From contig WPIO01000045.1 of assembly GCA_009760855.2 (NCBI GenBank), positions 1,642,501 through 1,706,500 of the forward strand: a stretch of 64,000 nucleotides of DNA, written 5' to 3'. Source of the stretch: Cristatella mucedo. Lineage: Eukaryota; Bryozoa; Phylactolaemata; Cristatellidae. The position numbers and the translations under genes are program-made. Of this stretch, positions 45,501-55,849 are shown piece by piece. Numbering within the stretch: position 1 is the stretch's first letter; every line of letters starts with the position of its first letter. The notes under the pieces were generated by a model. It did not search any database and had not been told where the DNA came from. It was given only the letters and a program-made list of their open reading frames with translations.

Positions 45501-45640
45501 TGACTTTGAATCCACAAAATTAATTCTTATGCCACCTCTCCAATTTGTACCAGCCACCAATTAAACTGTATAACCAGTTAGCCTTCACTGTGGGCATATG
45601 CAAATTTTTCTAAATGGTCGTCTTTCCAAAATTCACGCCA
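42502..45640. other. Region upstream of the recognised SHPRH-like exons; start and promoter not located
   Basis: The initiator ATG, any 5' UTR exon and promoter of the minus-strand gene should lie here or further right. I found no convincing exon. A SINE-like remnant (GGGCTTGAGTCCTGCGACGT) sits near 44527. 44740-44900 has a locally higher GC content but no supported gene. Confidence 0.4.
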
Positions 45641-45649
45641 AACGCACTT

Positions 45650-46013
45650 GCCTGCCGTTCAAACACCATCCAGGTGTACACCAGATGTAGCGGCGACAAG
45701 TGATTGTAGATTAATGCTCACTGATATATTGAAATCGATCTACTATAAAGTCATGAAACTCACTGCATGCAAAAATAGGCCTAAAGAATATATACTAATG
45801 TTAGTCTTGTGGGTGGAAGGGAAATGTGCGGCAAGCGCCCTTTAAGTACCCCTCCACTCGCAAGGCCAACATTAGTGTATTCTTTCAACCTAGTTTTGCT
45901 TGCAGGGATTTCCAGGACTTTACCGTAGATCGATCTCGATATAGCAGTGAGCAGTAATCTTAATCTATGCTAGCACTATGATTCCTTTCTATTCCACTGG
46001 GTTTATACGGCAC
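45650..46013. mobile_element. Long imperfect inverted repeat (fold-back / MITE-like element)
   Basis: Two arms of about 175 bp pair along their whole length around a ~20-bp centre near 45837. Examples: left GGCCTAAAGAATATATACTA against the reverse complement of right TAGTGTATTCTTTCAACC; left GAAATCGATCTACTATAAAG against right CTTTACCGTAGATCGATCTC. Divergence between arms is moderate (about 20% by eye). No coding capacity. It could be a MITE, a fold-back element, or a folded hairpin-RNA source. Confidence 0.82.
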
Positions 46014-46488
46014 ATTTAAGGTATTTAAATTGCCGACAATAAAAAACTTGGCTGCAATATTTCGGCACTCGGCTCACTCTATTCAAAGATAGCTGCTTCG
46101 CCTGTGCAGCTGAATCGTAATTCAAACCTGTCATCATTGTTAGATTGTTTCAACAAAACAGTAACTGAGATGCTCGACGCGTATGCATTTGATACTCAGA
46201 ATACTGTATGCCTCGTATAGACGTTGACACGGACATTGAACTAGCTTGGTCTACTAATCACAAGCTCCAAAAACCCTGCGAACGACCAGGATTGACTGAC
46301 CGCCGACTGGCATACAAGGACTACTGCAGATCGTAGCAATTGATCATAGCAAAGGCCAAGGGTAGTTTTTATAAAACACTGTAAAATTGCAGATGAAAAA
46401 TATAAAAATGCTAATGTCTACGATTAAGCATCTCTCTAAATACCCCTTGATTAGTGCCTTACCTAGAAATTGATGTGACAATCTAGCT

Positions 46489-46640
46489 CAGCGGTTTTCA
46501 ACCTTCCTAATGCCGAGACCGTTTGCTACAGTGCCTCACGTTGTGGCGACACTCAACCATAAAATTACTGGGTGAAGAATGTGGAAATGCATGTTTTCCG
46601 ATAATGCTAGCCGACCCGTGGCATTCCCCCGGAATCATGT
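46489..46640 (+). mobile_element. hAT-Charlie-like DNA transposon fragment
   Basis: Starts CAGCGGTTTTCAACCTTCCT, the terminal inverted repeat type of Charlie-group hAT elements (CAGNGGTTCTCAACC), and continues with a GTTGTGGCGAC...CAACCATAAAATTA block recalling the internal end of known non-autonomous Charlie elements. The right TIR was not found, so the copy is 3'-truncated or decayed. The hAT comparison is from memory of the family. Confidence 0.65.
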
Positions 46641-46679
46641 CTCTCGATTCCATGTCGCGCTTCACTGTCTGCATTAAAG

Positions 46680-48190
46680 GAGGTAACTAGTGACCTCGTC
46701 CTGAATTTCCTATCTCAATCAAGCAGGACAAATAATTCTCTTGACCCTATTCACGCTTTCTTGCTTCTACGATCCGTTGATCTGCTGCTGCCATGCATAC
46801 CTAACGTCATAAATATGCCATTATCGTTTTGCCATGTCCCAGTGTTTTTCAAAACGGCTGTAGTCAAGTCACTACTAAAATAAAAACGACACTAGACCAA
46901 GAGAAATTGAGTAACTTCCGCCCAGCCTCGCGTTTACTGTTCCTATCAAAGACACTGGAGCGAGTCTTGGCAGATAAGCTGAACTTACATTGAAATTTCG
47001 AAACTTGCTACAAAGTTCCAGTCTGGTTGTAGAGCTAATCAATAGAATGCTTCAGTATTGTTGGCTGTATAACGACCTACTCCGGAGTGCAGACTGAGGT
47101 AAAGTCTTGCAGGTTGTTTTGATTGATCTTTCAGTAGATTTGGATGCTATCGATCAACAAGTCCTTCTTGATCGTCTCTCGTCTTGCCTGGGCAACACTA
47201 CCGCTGAAATGCTCTGGTTCAGGTAATATCTCAGTGGAAGACTCCAAAGTATTGATGACGATGGGCTAATTCATCGGAGGAGCATCTGAATTATGGGGTG
47301 CCATACGGCTCTGTGCTTAATCCCGTCCGTTTTACGGTTTGTACAGTCACTCTCGTGGATGCAATTGCACCATCTCGGCTTTCACTTCTATGCAGACGAC
47401 AATCGCTATTAACTTGGCTTTGATCCCTCCGTCCCAACCCTCCTACAAGTCAAACTCTTTTAACTATCTTGCTGCATGTATTGATGACTTCAGCACGTGG
47501 ATAGAAGCAAACTTTCTTAAACGGAATTACCATGAAACTAACTTACAGGTTATCAAGAAACAGGCGTAATTCAGAAATAAGAAAGGCTAAAAATTAAAAT
47601 CGGCTCTGCCAGTTTTTATCCACTTGAATCATCTGCAGGAAATCTATGAGTGATGTTCCAAGCTTACCTTTCATAGGACGCCCACATCAGGTTCACGGTC
47701 AAAGATTACAACTTAAAAAATAAATAATACTGCTTAAAGTCCGGCTTGCTTAGACAGAGATGCCACATGTAAATTGGTCCATGCACTTACGACACCCAGT
47801 CTTGACATCTGTGACTCATTGATTTCTGGTCTACCTGCATGTAAAGTCAGGCGCTTACAGCTGGATGTGACACTTTGCTGCTAGTCTTGTCTGTCGTTAG
47901 TGCGGCAGTTGCCAAATCACACTAATTCTCGCCGACTTTCACTGGCTGCCAGTCAAGAAACGCATCGACTTCAAGGTTTCGTTGTACAATTGTAGGTCTG
48001 TTCATTCTTGGTCTCCAGATTACTTATCTGATTTACTCCCCCAACAGGCTATCCATGATGCCACTCACTTTTTAGAAAAAGCTGTTTATCCATACTTCAT
48101 GCAAATCTCGAATCTTTTGGAGTCATGCATATCGGATGCTCCCAAAGCGAATACCAACTTGAGTCATGACATCTCCTTACTTGTCCAACA
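46680..48190 (+). mobile_element. LINE A, sense copy (pre-RT to C-terminus)
   Basis: Starts in the EN-RT linker (LDPIPASLLLRS-like, CIPNVIN), passes RT blocks (LSNFRPAS, FLSKTLERVLADKLN, a decayed [11 protein letters not shown], then FHLYADD-like) and ends before the 3' UTR. Many stops. Most complete 5' extent among the sense copies. Confidence 0.83.
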
Positions 48191-48191
48191 T

Positions 48192-48929
48192 TGCTAAAAT
48201 TCGGGCTTGTATATATAGCAATACCGCGTCTAATTGGTCCATGCATTTGTGACATCCCATCTTGACTTCTGGAACTCACTTATTGCTGGCCTACCGGCAG
48301 GTGCAATCAGGCAATTACAGCTGGTGCAAAACTGCCCAGCAGCTAGGCTTGTCTGTCGTGAGCGTAGCAGCTTCCACATCACGATACTTCTCGCCGACAA
48401 GCACTGGCTACCAGTAAAGCAACTGATCGAGTTCAAGGTTTTGTCGCTCACTTTTAGGTCACTTCCTTTATTGGCTCGAGCCTATCTTTTAGATCTACTC
48501 ATCCACCAGGCTAGGCATTGTACCACCAGCTTTTCAAAATCCAAATGTTTACCAATACCTCGTAAAAACCTCAAATCCTTTGGAAACTGTGCATTTAGTT
48601 CGAATGCTCACAAAGCCTGGAACTCTCTCCCAAGTGGCGTCAGTACATCCCCTAAGTTGACCACGTTCAAAAAGAACTTAAACAAACCTATTTAGGACAG
48701 CTTTTAGTGGATCCCTGTGATTTTTCCTTTGTGTGCTTATGTGTGCTGACACTGTGCATGCTGCCACTAACCGCATTTGTATGCTTACCTTGTGCATGTT
48801 ACTCATGTTGCTTGTCAAGCATGATATTACTCACCATTCAATCGCGTTTCCCTTCGCAGCAAATGTGAAGAGCCAGAAAGAGAATAACGTACCTGAGGTC
48901 GCTTTACCAAGTGCATAATTATTATTATT
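48192..48929 (+). mobile_element. LINE A 3' fragment (sense) with tail
   Basis: 153-codon open frame (48234-48695) for the ORF2 C-terminus ([19 protein letters not shown]), the 3' UTR (GTGAAGAGCCAGAAAGAG) and a short ATT tail at 48918. It abuts the end of the preceding copy without a gap. Confidence 0.88.
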
Positions 48930-49105
48930 AGAAGAAGTGACCTAAAAGTTATTGACAAAAACTTGAAATCGACGTCTTGATTGATTACGAGCTTGTACAG
49001 ATCGGCGAGAAGCGGTGTGACGTGGTAACTACTACGCCCACGACAGACAAGCCTAGCTGCATATTTTTGCACCAGCTATAAGCCCCTGATATCACAGGTC
49101 GGTAA
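48930..49105 (-). mobile_element. LINE A fragment (antisense)
   Basis: Short antisense block of the ORF2 C-terminus (CACGACAGACAAGCCTAGCT). Bounded on the left by the sense copy's tail. Confidence 0.7.
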
Positions 49106-49432
49106 GAATTAAGTACAACGATTGACGGCATTGGTGAAGCGATCTTTTCAGAGCCTCGACGTGTTGTTGCAATAGGCAGTAAAGGCATTAATCGAGGCGG
49201 CTCCGATAGTAAAAAAACATGTAATCTTTTTAGCATACATTCACAGCATTAAAGCGTATACGATTCGTTACCCAGAAACGTTTGAGCCTTCTTTAGTGAA
49301 CCAATTCTGTATATTATTGCCTCCATAAATCCATCTCAGAGTAAAGCAGCTGTGGAATGGTACCCTTTGACCATCCTTATGAGATTCTCAGAGGTTTCTG
49401 TGCACGACGTGGCCATCTTAGTAAGGACTAGT

Positions 49433-51007
49433 AATAATAATAATAATAATAATATTGCACTTGATTAAGCGCCCTCAGAGAACTTCATCTCTTTCTAGGC
49501 GCTTTACATTTGCTGCAAAGTGATACGCAATAGAATAGTAAGTAAAATCATGCTTGAAAAAAAAAATGAATAACATGGTTAGGGGTTACATGCACTGGGT
49601 CAGCATGCAAATGTGGTTAGTGGCAGCATGAACAGTGTCAGCACGCATAAGCACACCAAGGACGAATCACAGGGACCCACTAAATGCTGTCCTAAATAGG
49701 TATGTTTTTAAGTTTCTTTTAAATGTGGTCAGGTCAGGGGATGTTTTGATGCAGGTCGGGAGGGAGTTCCAGGCTGTGGGAGCATACGAGCTAAATGCAC
49801 GGTCTCCACAGGATTTAAGGTTTGTACGAGGTATTTCTAGACTGTTGGATTCCGAAAAGCGAGTGGTACGATGCTTTGCCTGATGGCGTAGTATATCTGA
49901 GAGATAGGCTAGAGCCATAGAATGAAGAGACCTAAAAGTGAGCGACAAAACCTTGAAGTCAATCCGTTGCTTGACTGGTAACCAGTGCAGGTCGGCGAGA
50001 AGTGGAGTAATGTGGCAACTGCGACGCTCACGACAGACAAGCCTAGCTGCAGAGTTTTGCACCAGCTGCACTCGCCTGATCGCACATGCTGGTAGGCCAG
50101 TAAGCAGTGAGTTGCAGAAGTCGAGACGAGATGTCACGAATGCATGGACCAACTTGGACGTGGTATCCTTATCTAAACAAGCCCTAATTTTAGCAATGTT
50201 ATGAAGCTGAAAATAGGCTGATTTGACTGTGGAGCTGATGTGGTCGTCTAACGAGAGGTCGCTTTGGAATATGACACCTAGATTTCGAGCTGATGCAACT
50301 GGAGATATGCTGGCAGAGCCAATTTTGAAAGTCAGCCTTTCCAATTTCTGAATAACACTAGGTTTGCCCATAACTAGTAAGTTAGTTTTATCATCGTTTA
50401 GTTTTAGAAAATTTGCTGCCATCCATGATCGGATGTCATCAATGCATGCAGCAAGTGAGTTGAGAGAATTTGAGGTGCTCGAAGGCTGGGAGGGATCAAA
50501 GCAAAGGTACAACTGAGTGTCATCCGCATAGAAGTGAAAGCCTAGATTGTGCTTGGCAATCACATCAGCGAGAGGGAGAGTATAAACGGTGAAAAGGACC
50601 GGACCTAGCACAGAGCCCTGAGGTACTCCATATTTTAGAGGTACTTCAGATGATCTTTGTCCATTCACGTCAACACTCTGGAGTCTCCCACTGAGATAGG
50701 ACCTGAACCACTGCAGAGCAGTGCCAGTGATGCCCAGGCGAGATGAGAGGCGCTCTAGAAGAACTTTGTGATCGATGGTATCAAAAGCTGCCGAAAGATC
50801 GAGCAAAACAAGAAGAAACACTCTACCCATGTCTGCATTCCTAAGTAGGTCGTTGTATACCCGAAGCAATGCTGACTCTGTGGAGTGATTAGCTCTAAAG
50901 CCAGACTGGAACTTACTAGCAAGGTGTGAGGTCTCGATATACGAGTTCAGCTGGTCTGCCACGACCCGTTCCAGTGTCTTTGATAGGAATGGTAGAAGGG
51001 GGACTGG
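49433..51007 (-). mobile_element. LINE A, best preserved copy (antisense), inserted in LINE B
   Basis: (AAT)n tail at 49433-49453, conserved 3' UTR, and an uninterrupted ORF2 fragment up to the 5' truncation at the YRPVPLLPFLSKTLERV block. Flanked on both sides by LINE B sequence with a short shared TAGTA, which may be the target-site duplication. Almost identical 3' end to copies at 5912 and 39668. Confidence 0.93.
49667..50962 (-). CDS. LINE A reverse transcriptase, 431-codon fragment of ORF2
   Basis: Non-LTR retrotransposon RT. Domains in order: [10 protein letters not shown] (finger), [20 protein letters not shown] (first catalytic Asp), [34 protein letters not shown] (catalytic YADD), [26 protein letters not shown], then the C-terminal region with [19 protein letters not shown] and the stop after FSGSL. 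The frame stays open upstream to 51007, so the annotated start is not a real initiator; the N-terminus with the endonuclease is lost by 5' truncation. L2/CR1-like by motif order. No stops or frameshifts, unlike its relatives in the window. Confidence 0.92.
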   Translation of the reverse strand: MADQLNSYIETSHLASKFQSGFRANHSTESALLRVYNDLLRNADMGRVFLLVLLDLSAAFDTIDHKVLLERLSSRLGITGTALQWFRSYLSGRLQSVDVNGQRSSEVPLKYGVPQGSVLGPVLFTVYTLPLADVIAKHNLGFHFYADDTQLYLCFDPSQPSSTSNSLNSLAACIDDIRSWMAANFLKLNDDKTNLLVMGKPSVIQKLERLTFKIGSASISPVASARNLGVIFQSDLSLDDHISSTVKSAYFQLHNIAKIRACLDKDTTSKLVHAFVTSRLDFCNSLLTGLPACAIRRVQLVQNSAARLVCRERRSCHITPLLADLHWLPVKQRIDFKVLSLTFRSLHSMALAYLSDILRHQAKHRTTRFSESNSLEIPRTNLKSCGDRAFSSYAPTAWNSLPTCIKTSPDLTTFKRNLKTYLFRTAFSGSL

Positions 51008-52604
51008 GCGGTAGTAAAAAGAGCTCGTCTCTCTAAGACCCTATACCATCATTTCGTTGGTCTTCACTGGTAGATCAACTTAGTCCAGCCATAACCGAGA
51101 CTTTTAATGCTTCTTTGAAAAAAGAGGTTGTACCCAAGTCCTTTAAATTGGCAATCAGTAGAACGGTACTTAAAAAGTCTGGATTAGATACAGAGGCCGC
51201 TGCAAAATACTGCCTAGTTTCCCGGCTTCATTTTCTATCAAAGATTCTTGTAAAGTTTTGTCTAAGCAACTGTTAGCACATATCGAAAACAATGCAATCT
51301 CGGAAACATTCTAATCGGGGTTCAAGAGGCAGCACTCCACTGAAACTGATCTCCTCCGTGTTAAAAATCAAATTCAATGTGGCACCGATGACGGGAATTT
51401 TAATTCCCTGCCTCTACTAGATCTATCAGCTGCCTTCGAAGCCATTGATCACGAGCGTTTGCAAGTTTTAAAAAACGTCTGAAGCTCTTTTTTAAAGTGT
51501 TTTTACATGTAAAGTGATGGATTTGAGTCGTCCTACAACCATACGCATTTTTGTAAAGCAGTACTTAACTTTCCAAATAAATATCGTTGAAAGTCACAGC
51601 GGCTAAGATCAAACAATGTCGGCGGCCTTTAGCAGCACTGCAAATATCACAGGGCGTAGGCGGCGGCTAGGAGACGTTCAAAGGTCACCAAACTTATCAA
51701 TGAGCGACTTCAAAAAGCAGGTGAAGCCCTCAAGTGATGCATGCAGTTACAGATGCATGGCCTGCTGAGATTGATGCTGTGCGAAAAGAGATCATGTCAT
51801 AATCTTTCTATAAGAGTTTGCTTATCGGGTTCAAACATTTGGCTGCCTGTGCACACATTCCTACATACACGACTAAAAATAGCCTCTTATTACCTGGTGA
51901 GTTTTCCTAAAATAAAAATTAGGATGTGGTGTTAATCTGAATAAAAATTAAATATTAAAATATATTAAATACTAAATATTAAATCTCAGCCTGTTTTTCC
52001 GTGAGAGCTAGTAAAGAAATTAGTCTTCCTTCATTTTGAGAGAACAAGAATAACGCTTCTTTCATTCACTGGCTACAGTATGCAGAAATATGTCAGATCA
52101 AGTGAAGAAGAAGAGAACACATTATACTATTCAGCAGCAATCATCCTCTAGGAAGCATCTTGGGTTCGTAGATTTTCATTGCACTTGGTTACTGTATTAC
52201 GCCGTGTTTCTGAAAGAGGCATACAAAGACAGACGAGCGTCTCCACGTAAACAGCATCTGACCCCCAAACTGAGCATCTGAGATGACGGAGCCTATGAAA
52301 TAGGCGCTAATCAAACTTGAATAGCAATACAAGGTAACAGCAAGCACTTATAAGAATACCATTCATAGGAAGCTCTGGGGTTCATAACATGAGAATGCTT
52401 AGGCCGGTCTACTCGCAAAAAGCAAAGTACTCATGGGAGAGAACGTTTATAAATAGTGAGTTGGTCATCTGAACAATCTGCAATCTAGATTAAAAAGTGA
52501 ATTAGGGATTTAGTATAAGAAAAATTGATTTTTGCAGAAAACCACGTGGCTTCCAACTCAGCGTGTGCCATCTTACTTTTAAGTAATTAATTTAGGCTCT
52601 AGAT

Positions 52605-53372
52605 TAAGAATAACAACAATAATAAGAATGCACTTGATAAAGCGCCCTCAGAGAACTCAATCTCTTCCTAGGCGCTTTATATTTGCTGTAAAGGAAACGC
52701 GATAGAATCGTGAGTAATATCCTGCTTGATAAACGACACGAACAACGTTGTTAGGGGTGACATGCACAGGATCAGCATGCAAATGTGGTTAGCTGCAGCA
52801 TGCACAGTGTCAGCACGCATATGCACATGAAGGACACATCACAGGGACCCACTAAATGCTGTCCTAAGTAGGTGTGTTTTAAAGTTCTTTTTCAATGTGG
52901 TCAAGTCAGGGGATATTCTGACGCAAGTCGGGAGGGAGTTCCAGGCTTTGGGAGCATACGAACTAAATGCACGGTCTCCAAAGGATTTGAGGTTTTTTCC
53001 AGGTATTTGTAGACTGTTGGATTCCAAAAATTGGGTGATACGATGATTGGCCTGGTGGGGGAGTAGATCTGAGAGATAGACTGGAGCCAAAGAATGAAGT
53101 GACCTAAAAGTGAGCGACAAAACTCTGAATTCGATCCGTTGCTTGACTGGTAGTCAGTGAAGGTCGGCGAGAAGTGGTGTGATGTGGAAACTGCAACGTT
53201 CACGACAGACAAGCCTAGCTGCAGAGTTGTGCACATGCTGTAATCACCTGATTGCACATGCCGGTAGGCCAGTAAGCAGTGAGTTAGAGAAATCAAGTAG
53301 GGATGTCGCAAATGCATGGACCAATTTAGACGTGGTATCCTTATCTAAACAATCCTGAACTCTAGCAATGTT
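52605..53372 (-). mobile_element. LINE A 3' fragment (antisense)
   Basis: (AATAAC/AAT)n tail at 52605, 3' block TGCACTTGATAAAGCGCCCT, then ORF2 C-terminus as two overlapping frames (one frameshift) up to CTAGCAATGTT at 53372. Confidence 0.9.
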
Positions 53373-53849
53373 TACGTTAGATTTATGTTAATTACGTTAG
53401 TTAAGCTACTTGGTTAGCAGAGACTGAGTGCTGATTAAAGAGCTTCAACTGCAGCTACTCGGCTTGAGAAAAGTTATCACGAGTTACAATCGATTGGTCT
53501 CAAAAATTTAATTACTAGCTCAATGCTAGGAGAAAATAGAAGAACAAATTGTCCAGAAAATCTTGCATAGTTAAAGGTGAGAATAACTTCTCAGACTGGC
53601 TTCTATAGCTACAGGTGTCGGTTAGAGAGGATGCTCATGGAGCACGATAAAAGACTCTCCTGGGATGTGGGTTAGAGATGCAAGAAGCTTTCTCAGCAGA
53701 AACTTTAATTTTCAGGATGAACTCTCGTTTAGTGTCAGTGTTACCCAGTTTCTAGCGACACATAGAGTGAGCGATTCCAACTCGGGGAACGATCCCAACT
53801 CCGGCTGGCGAAAGAGCAGTCACTGTCGACTAACTGCACTCAGCTCGAT

Positions 53850-54115
53850 ATTTCCACTGAGAAGCTAAACCTGCATCTATTTATCAAAGAATTTATGAGT
53901 CCATGTGCGTTTTCCTTCGTTTTCTCATGAATTGTCACACTGTGAATGATTCCACTCACTATATTTGTGTTATAATCCTAGGCAAGTCAACTCAAACCGT
54001 ACAACAATTGTTGACATGAGCATGCAACCATCAACCATGCCTCATTTGCACCAAATGTCAGGCGCCTAGAAATAGCCTAGTTTCTTTGAGTGTGCAATAT
54101 AAATTTAGTATTATT
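53850..54115 (+). mobile_element. LINE A 3' end (sense, old)
   Basis: AACCTGCATCTATTTATCAA (end of ORF2), then GGCGCCTAGAAATAGCCTAG and a short ATT tail at 54102-54115. Strongly diverged. Confidence 0.65.
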
Positions 54116-54731
54116 ATTTTTAAGAAAATCTTTGCACGTACGCCGTAGCCACTGGAGAGATCTGCTAACGACCTCAAAATGCTGGGGTGTATCGAGTTAT
54201 ACTACCGTTGGAACTGTCCCGTTACTAAAAAAGCTGAGCAATCTTGGTCGCTGGAAATCTGTAGCAGTATTAACGAAATAATCCGTAAATTCTGATTGAT
54301 GCAATACCAAACTTAGCTTTAGGGGAACTGATGACATGGCCGTCCTTTCTCAGGTTTGCGAAAAAGCCTCAAGCCGAGGTCAGGGTCTCCCATCAGTCGC
54401 GTAAATACTACACAGCCAGTCGAGTCCTACATATCTGAAATCTCTAGAGGTTTATTTACGTGAGAAAAAAATAGATGATGAAATGTTCATAAATAATTTA
54501 CTAGCCAATTTCCATTTGCTAACAAATTCCCTTGCTCGGAGCCGTACACAACATCGGTGGCAGTGGTAGGCAGGCTTAAATAGACAGCCGAATAGACTGT
54601 TGAATATGCAGTTAAATTGAAAGCTCAATGACTAGCAGGTTTAAGCTGCCGTGCACAGCTAGGTTCTCCGAAAGTCCTTGGATGAAAATCCAGAGTTCAA
54701 AGCCTGGGAATGGTCATGCCAGCCAAGTGAA

Positions 54732-54828
54732 TCAGCAAGGATCACGGCCTCCCACGTCTATATGCAGAGTTCCATCGGATTTGTACATAATTGTTCTGCC
54801 CAATTTGTTGAAAAAGTCCAGCGGCCAC
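54732..54828 (-). CDS. Candidate exon of unknown gene (minus strand)
   Basis: Acceptor TGTGCACAG, then 31 codons (including LGRTIMYKSDGTLHIDVGG) to a TGA stop. The composition looks like real coding sequence, but I do not recognise it. If real it is a terminal exon of a minus-strand gene, or an internal exon using the GTGATC at the last glycine (C|GTGATC) as donor, and could then belong upstream in the SHPRH-like gene. Confidence 0.3.
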
Positions 54829-55060
54829 CTGTGCACATCCAGGCTCAAACATTAGTTCAGCGAAAAGTATGTATGTGGCCTTGATAAAGGCGGGGCCACT
54901 GGTGTAAGATCCATTTAAAATTAAAAGTACCCTGATGTCAGAGTCCGTCTTGAAATGCTTCCATTTATCTTTCTACAAGTAATGCATAATCTCATGTCAT
55001 TAAAAAAGACAGAAGGTTCGACCGCATGAATCAAAGGGTAGAATAAAAATCTCGCAAGAG

Positions 55061-55354
55061 TCAAGGGCCAGCGTCAGCATATATGGAGTGAAAGGCTGGA
55101 ATGAAATTTGAGAGCAGTCGCTTCCGACTGCTCAGGTAAGCCATCCAGTTCTTTCGCCTCGTCTGCACAAGCTTAATATCACGATCTGTCAAGGACAGTC
55201 CGAAAAAAATTCTACATAGAAGACTAATAAAAAGAAGCAGTTGATATTCATGTGTAAGTAGGCAGCTCAAAATACTAACCACGTTCAAAGATACTATGGC
55301 ATGTACATAAATCCACACAGTCTTTTTCATGCACAGCAGCAAGCATTTCAGCAA
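55061..55354 (-). CDS. Unrecognised open frame (minus strand)
   Basis: A 97-codon frame; the first half is hydrophobic (possibly intronic), the second is polar and basic (LTDRDIKLVQTRRKNWMAYL). No family recognised, no clear splice donor before its stop. It lies 230 bp 5' of the candidate exon at 54732 on the same strand. May be chance. Confidence 0.22.
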   Translation of the reverse strand: MLKCLLLCMKKTVWIYVHAIVSLNVVSILSCLLTHEYQLLLFISLLCRIFFGLSLTDRDIKLVQTRRKNWMAYLSSRKRLLSNFIPAFHSIYADAGP

Positions 55355-55849
55355 TTTGATAAAATAATAACGAGGCTAAATTGAAGATGCTGTATAATGA
55401 TGAACTCCTCTAAATTTAGCATGCAGGCTCTCTAATTAGCCTGTTTTTTCAGTCAGTGAACTGCCTGCCATGTGGTCACAGGGGTCTTTCTTGGACATGT
55501 CCCCTCAATCGACTTTTTATTATCCTCTGAGTGCATGCGGTGCTATCGATTAGTCATGAATCTTTTGTGTACGTTAGGTGCTCTTAATCATTCCTTTGAT
55601 CACTTTTTTAGTGGTAATAGCTCGGAATATATCTTCTAGCACTTAACAAGCCTGAACATTTTTTTAAGCTAAACGCTGATCTGGGGTTCAAGGTATAGCC
55701 ACAGCTGAATTCCAACATTGGGCATTTTATCACTTCTGGAAAGTTCCAAAGAAAAGAGACTGCCATCCTACTTTGAATGCGAGTTTCTAACTTCCTTCCC
55801 TATGCCAGCAACAAATAAGTCAGAATCCATTATTTTAAATCATTTATAT

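Larger units (their letters stand above)
49260..51455 (+). mobile_element. LINE B, sense copy interrupted by a LINE A insertion
   Basis: Left part (to 49432) ends GGTTTCTGTGCACGACGTGG then ACTAGTA. The right part resumes at about 51008 (TAGTAAAAAGAGCTCG) and runs through NRDF, KSGLDTEA and the RT start (HFLSKIL, then DLSAAFEAIDHE) to 51455. The antisense LINE B copy at 25480-25550 has the same two stretches contiguous, proving the interruption. Confidence 0.83.
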
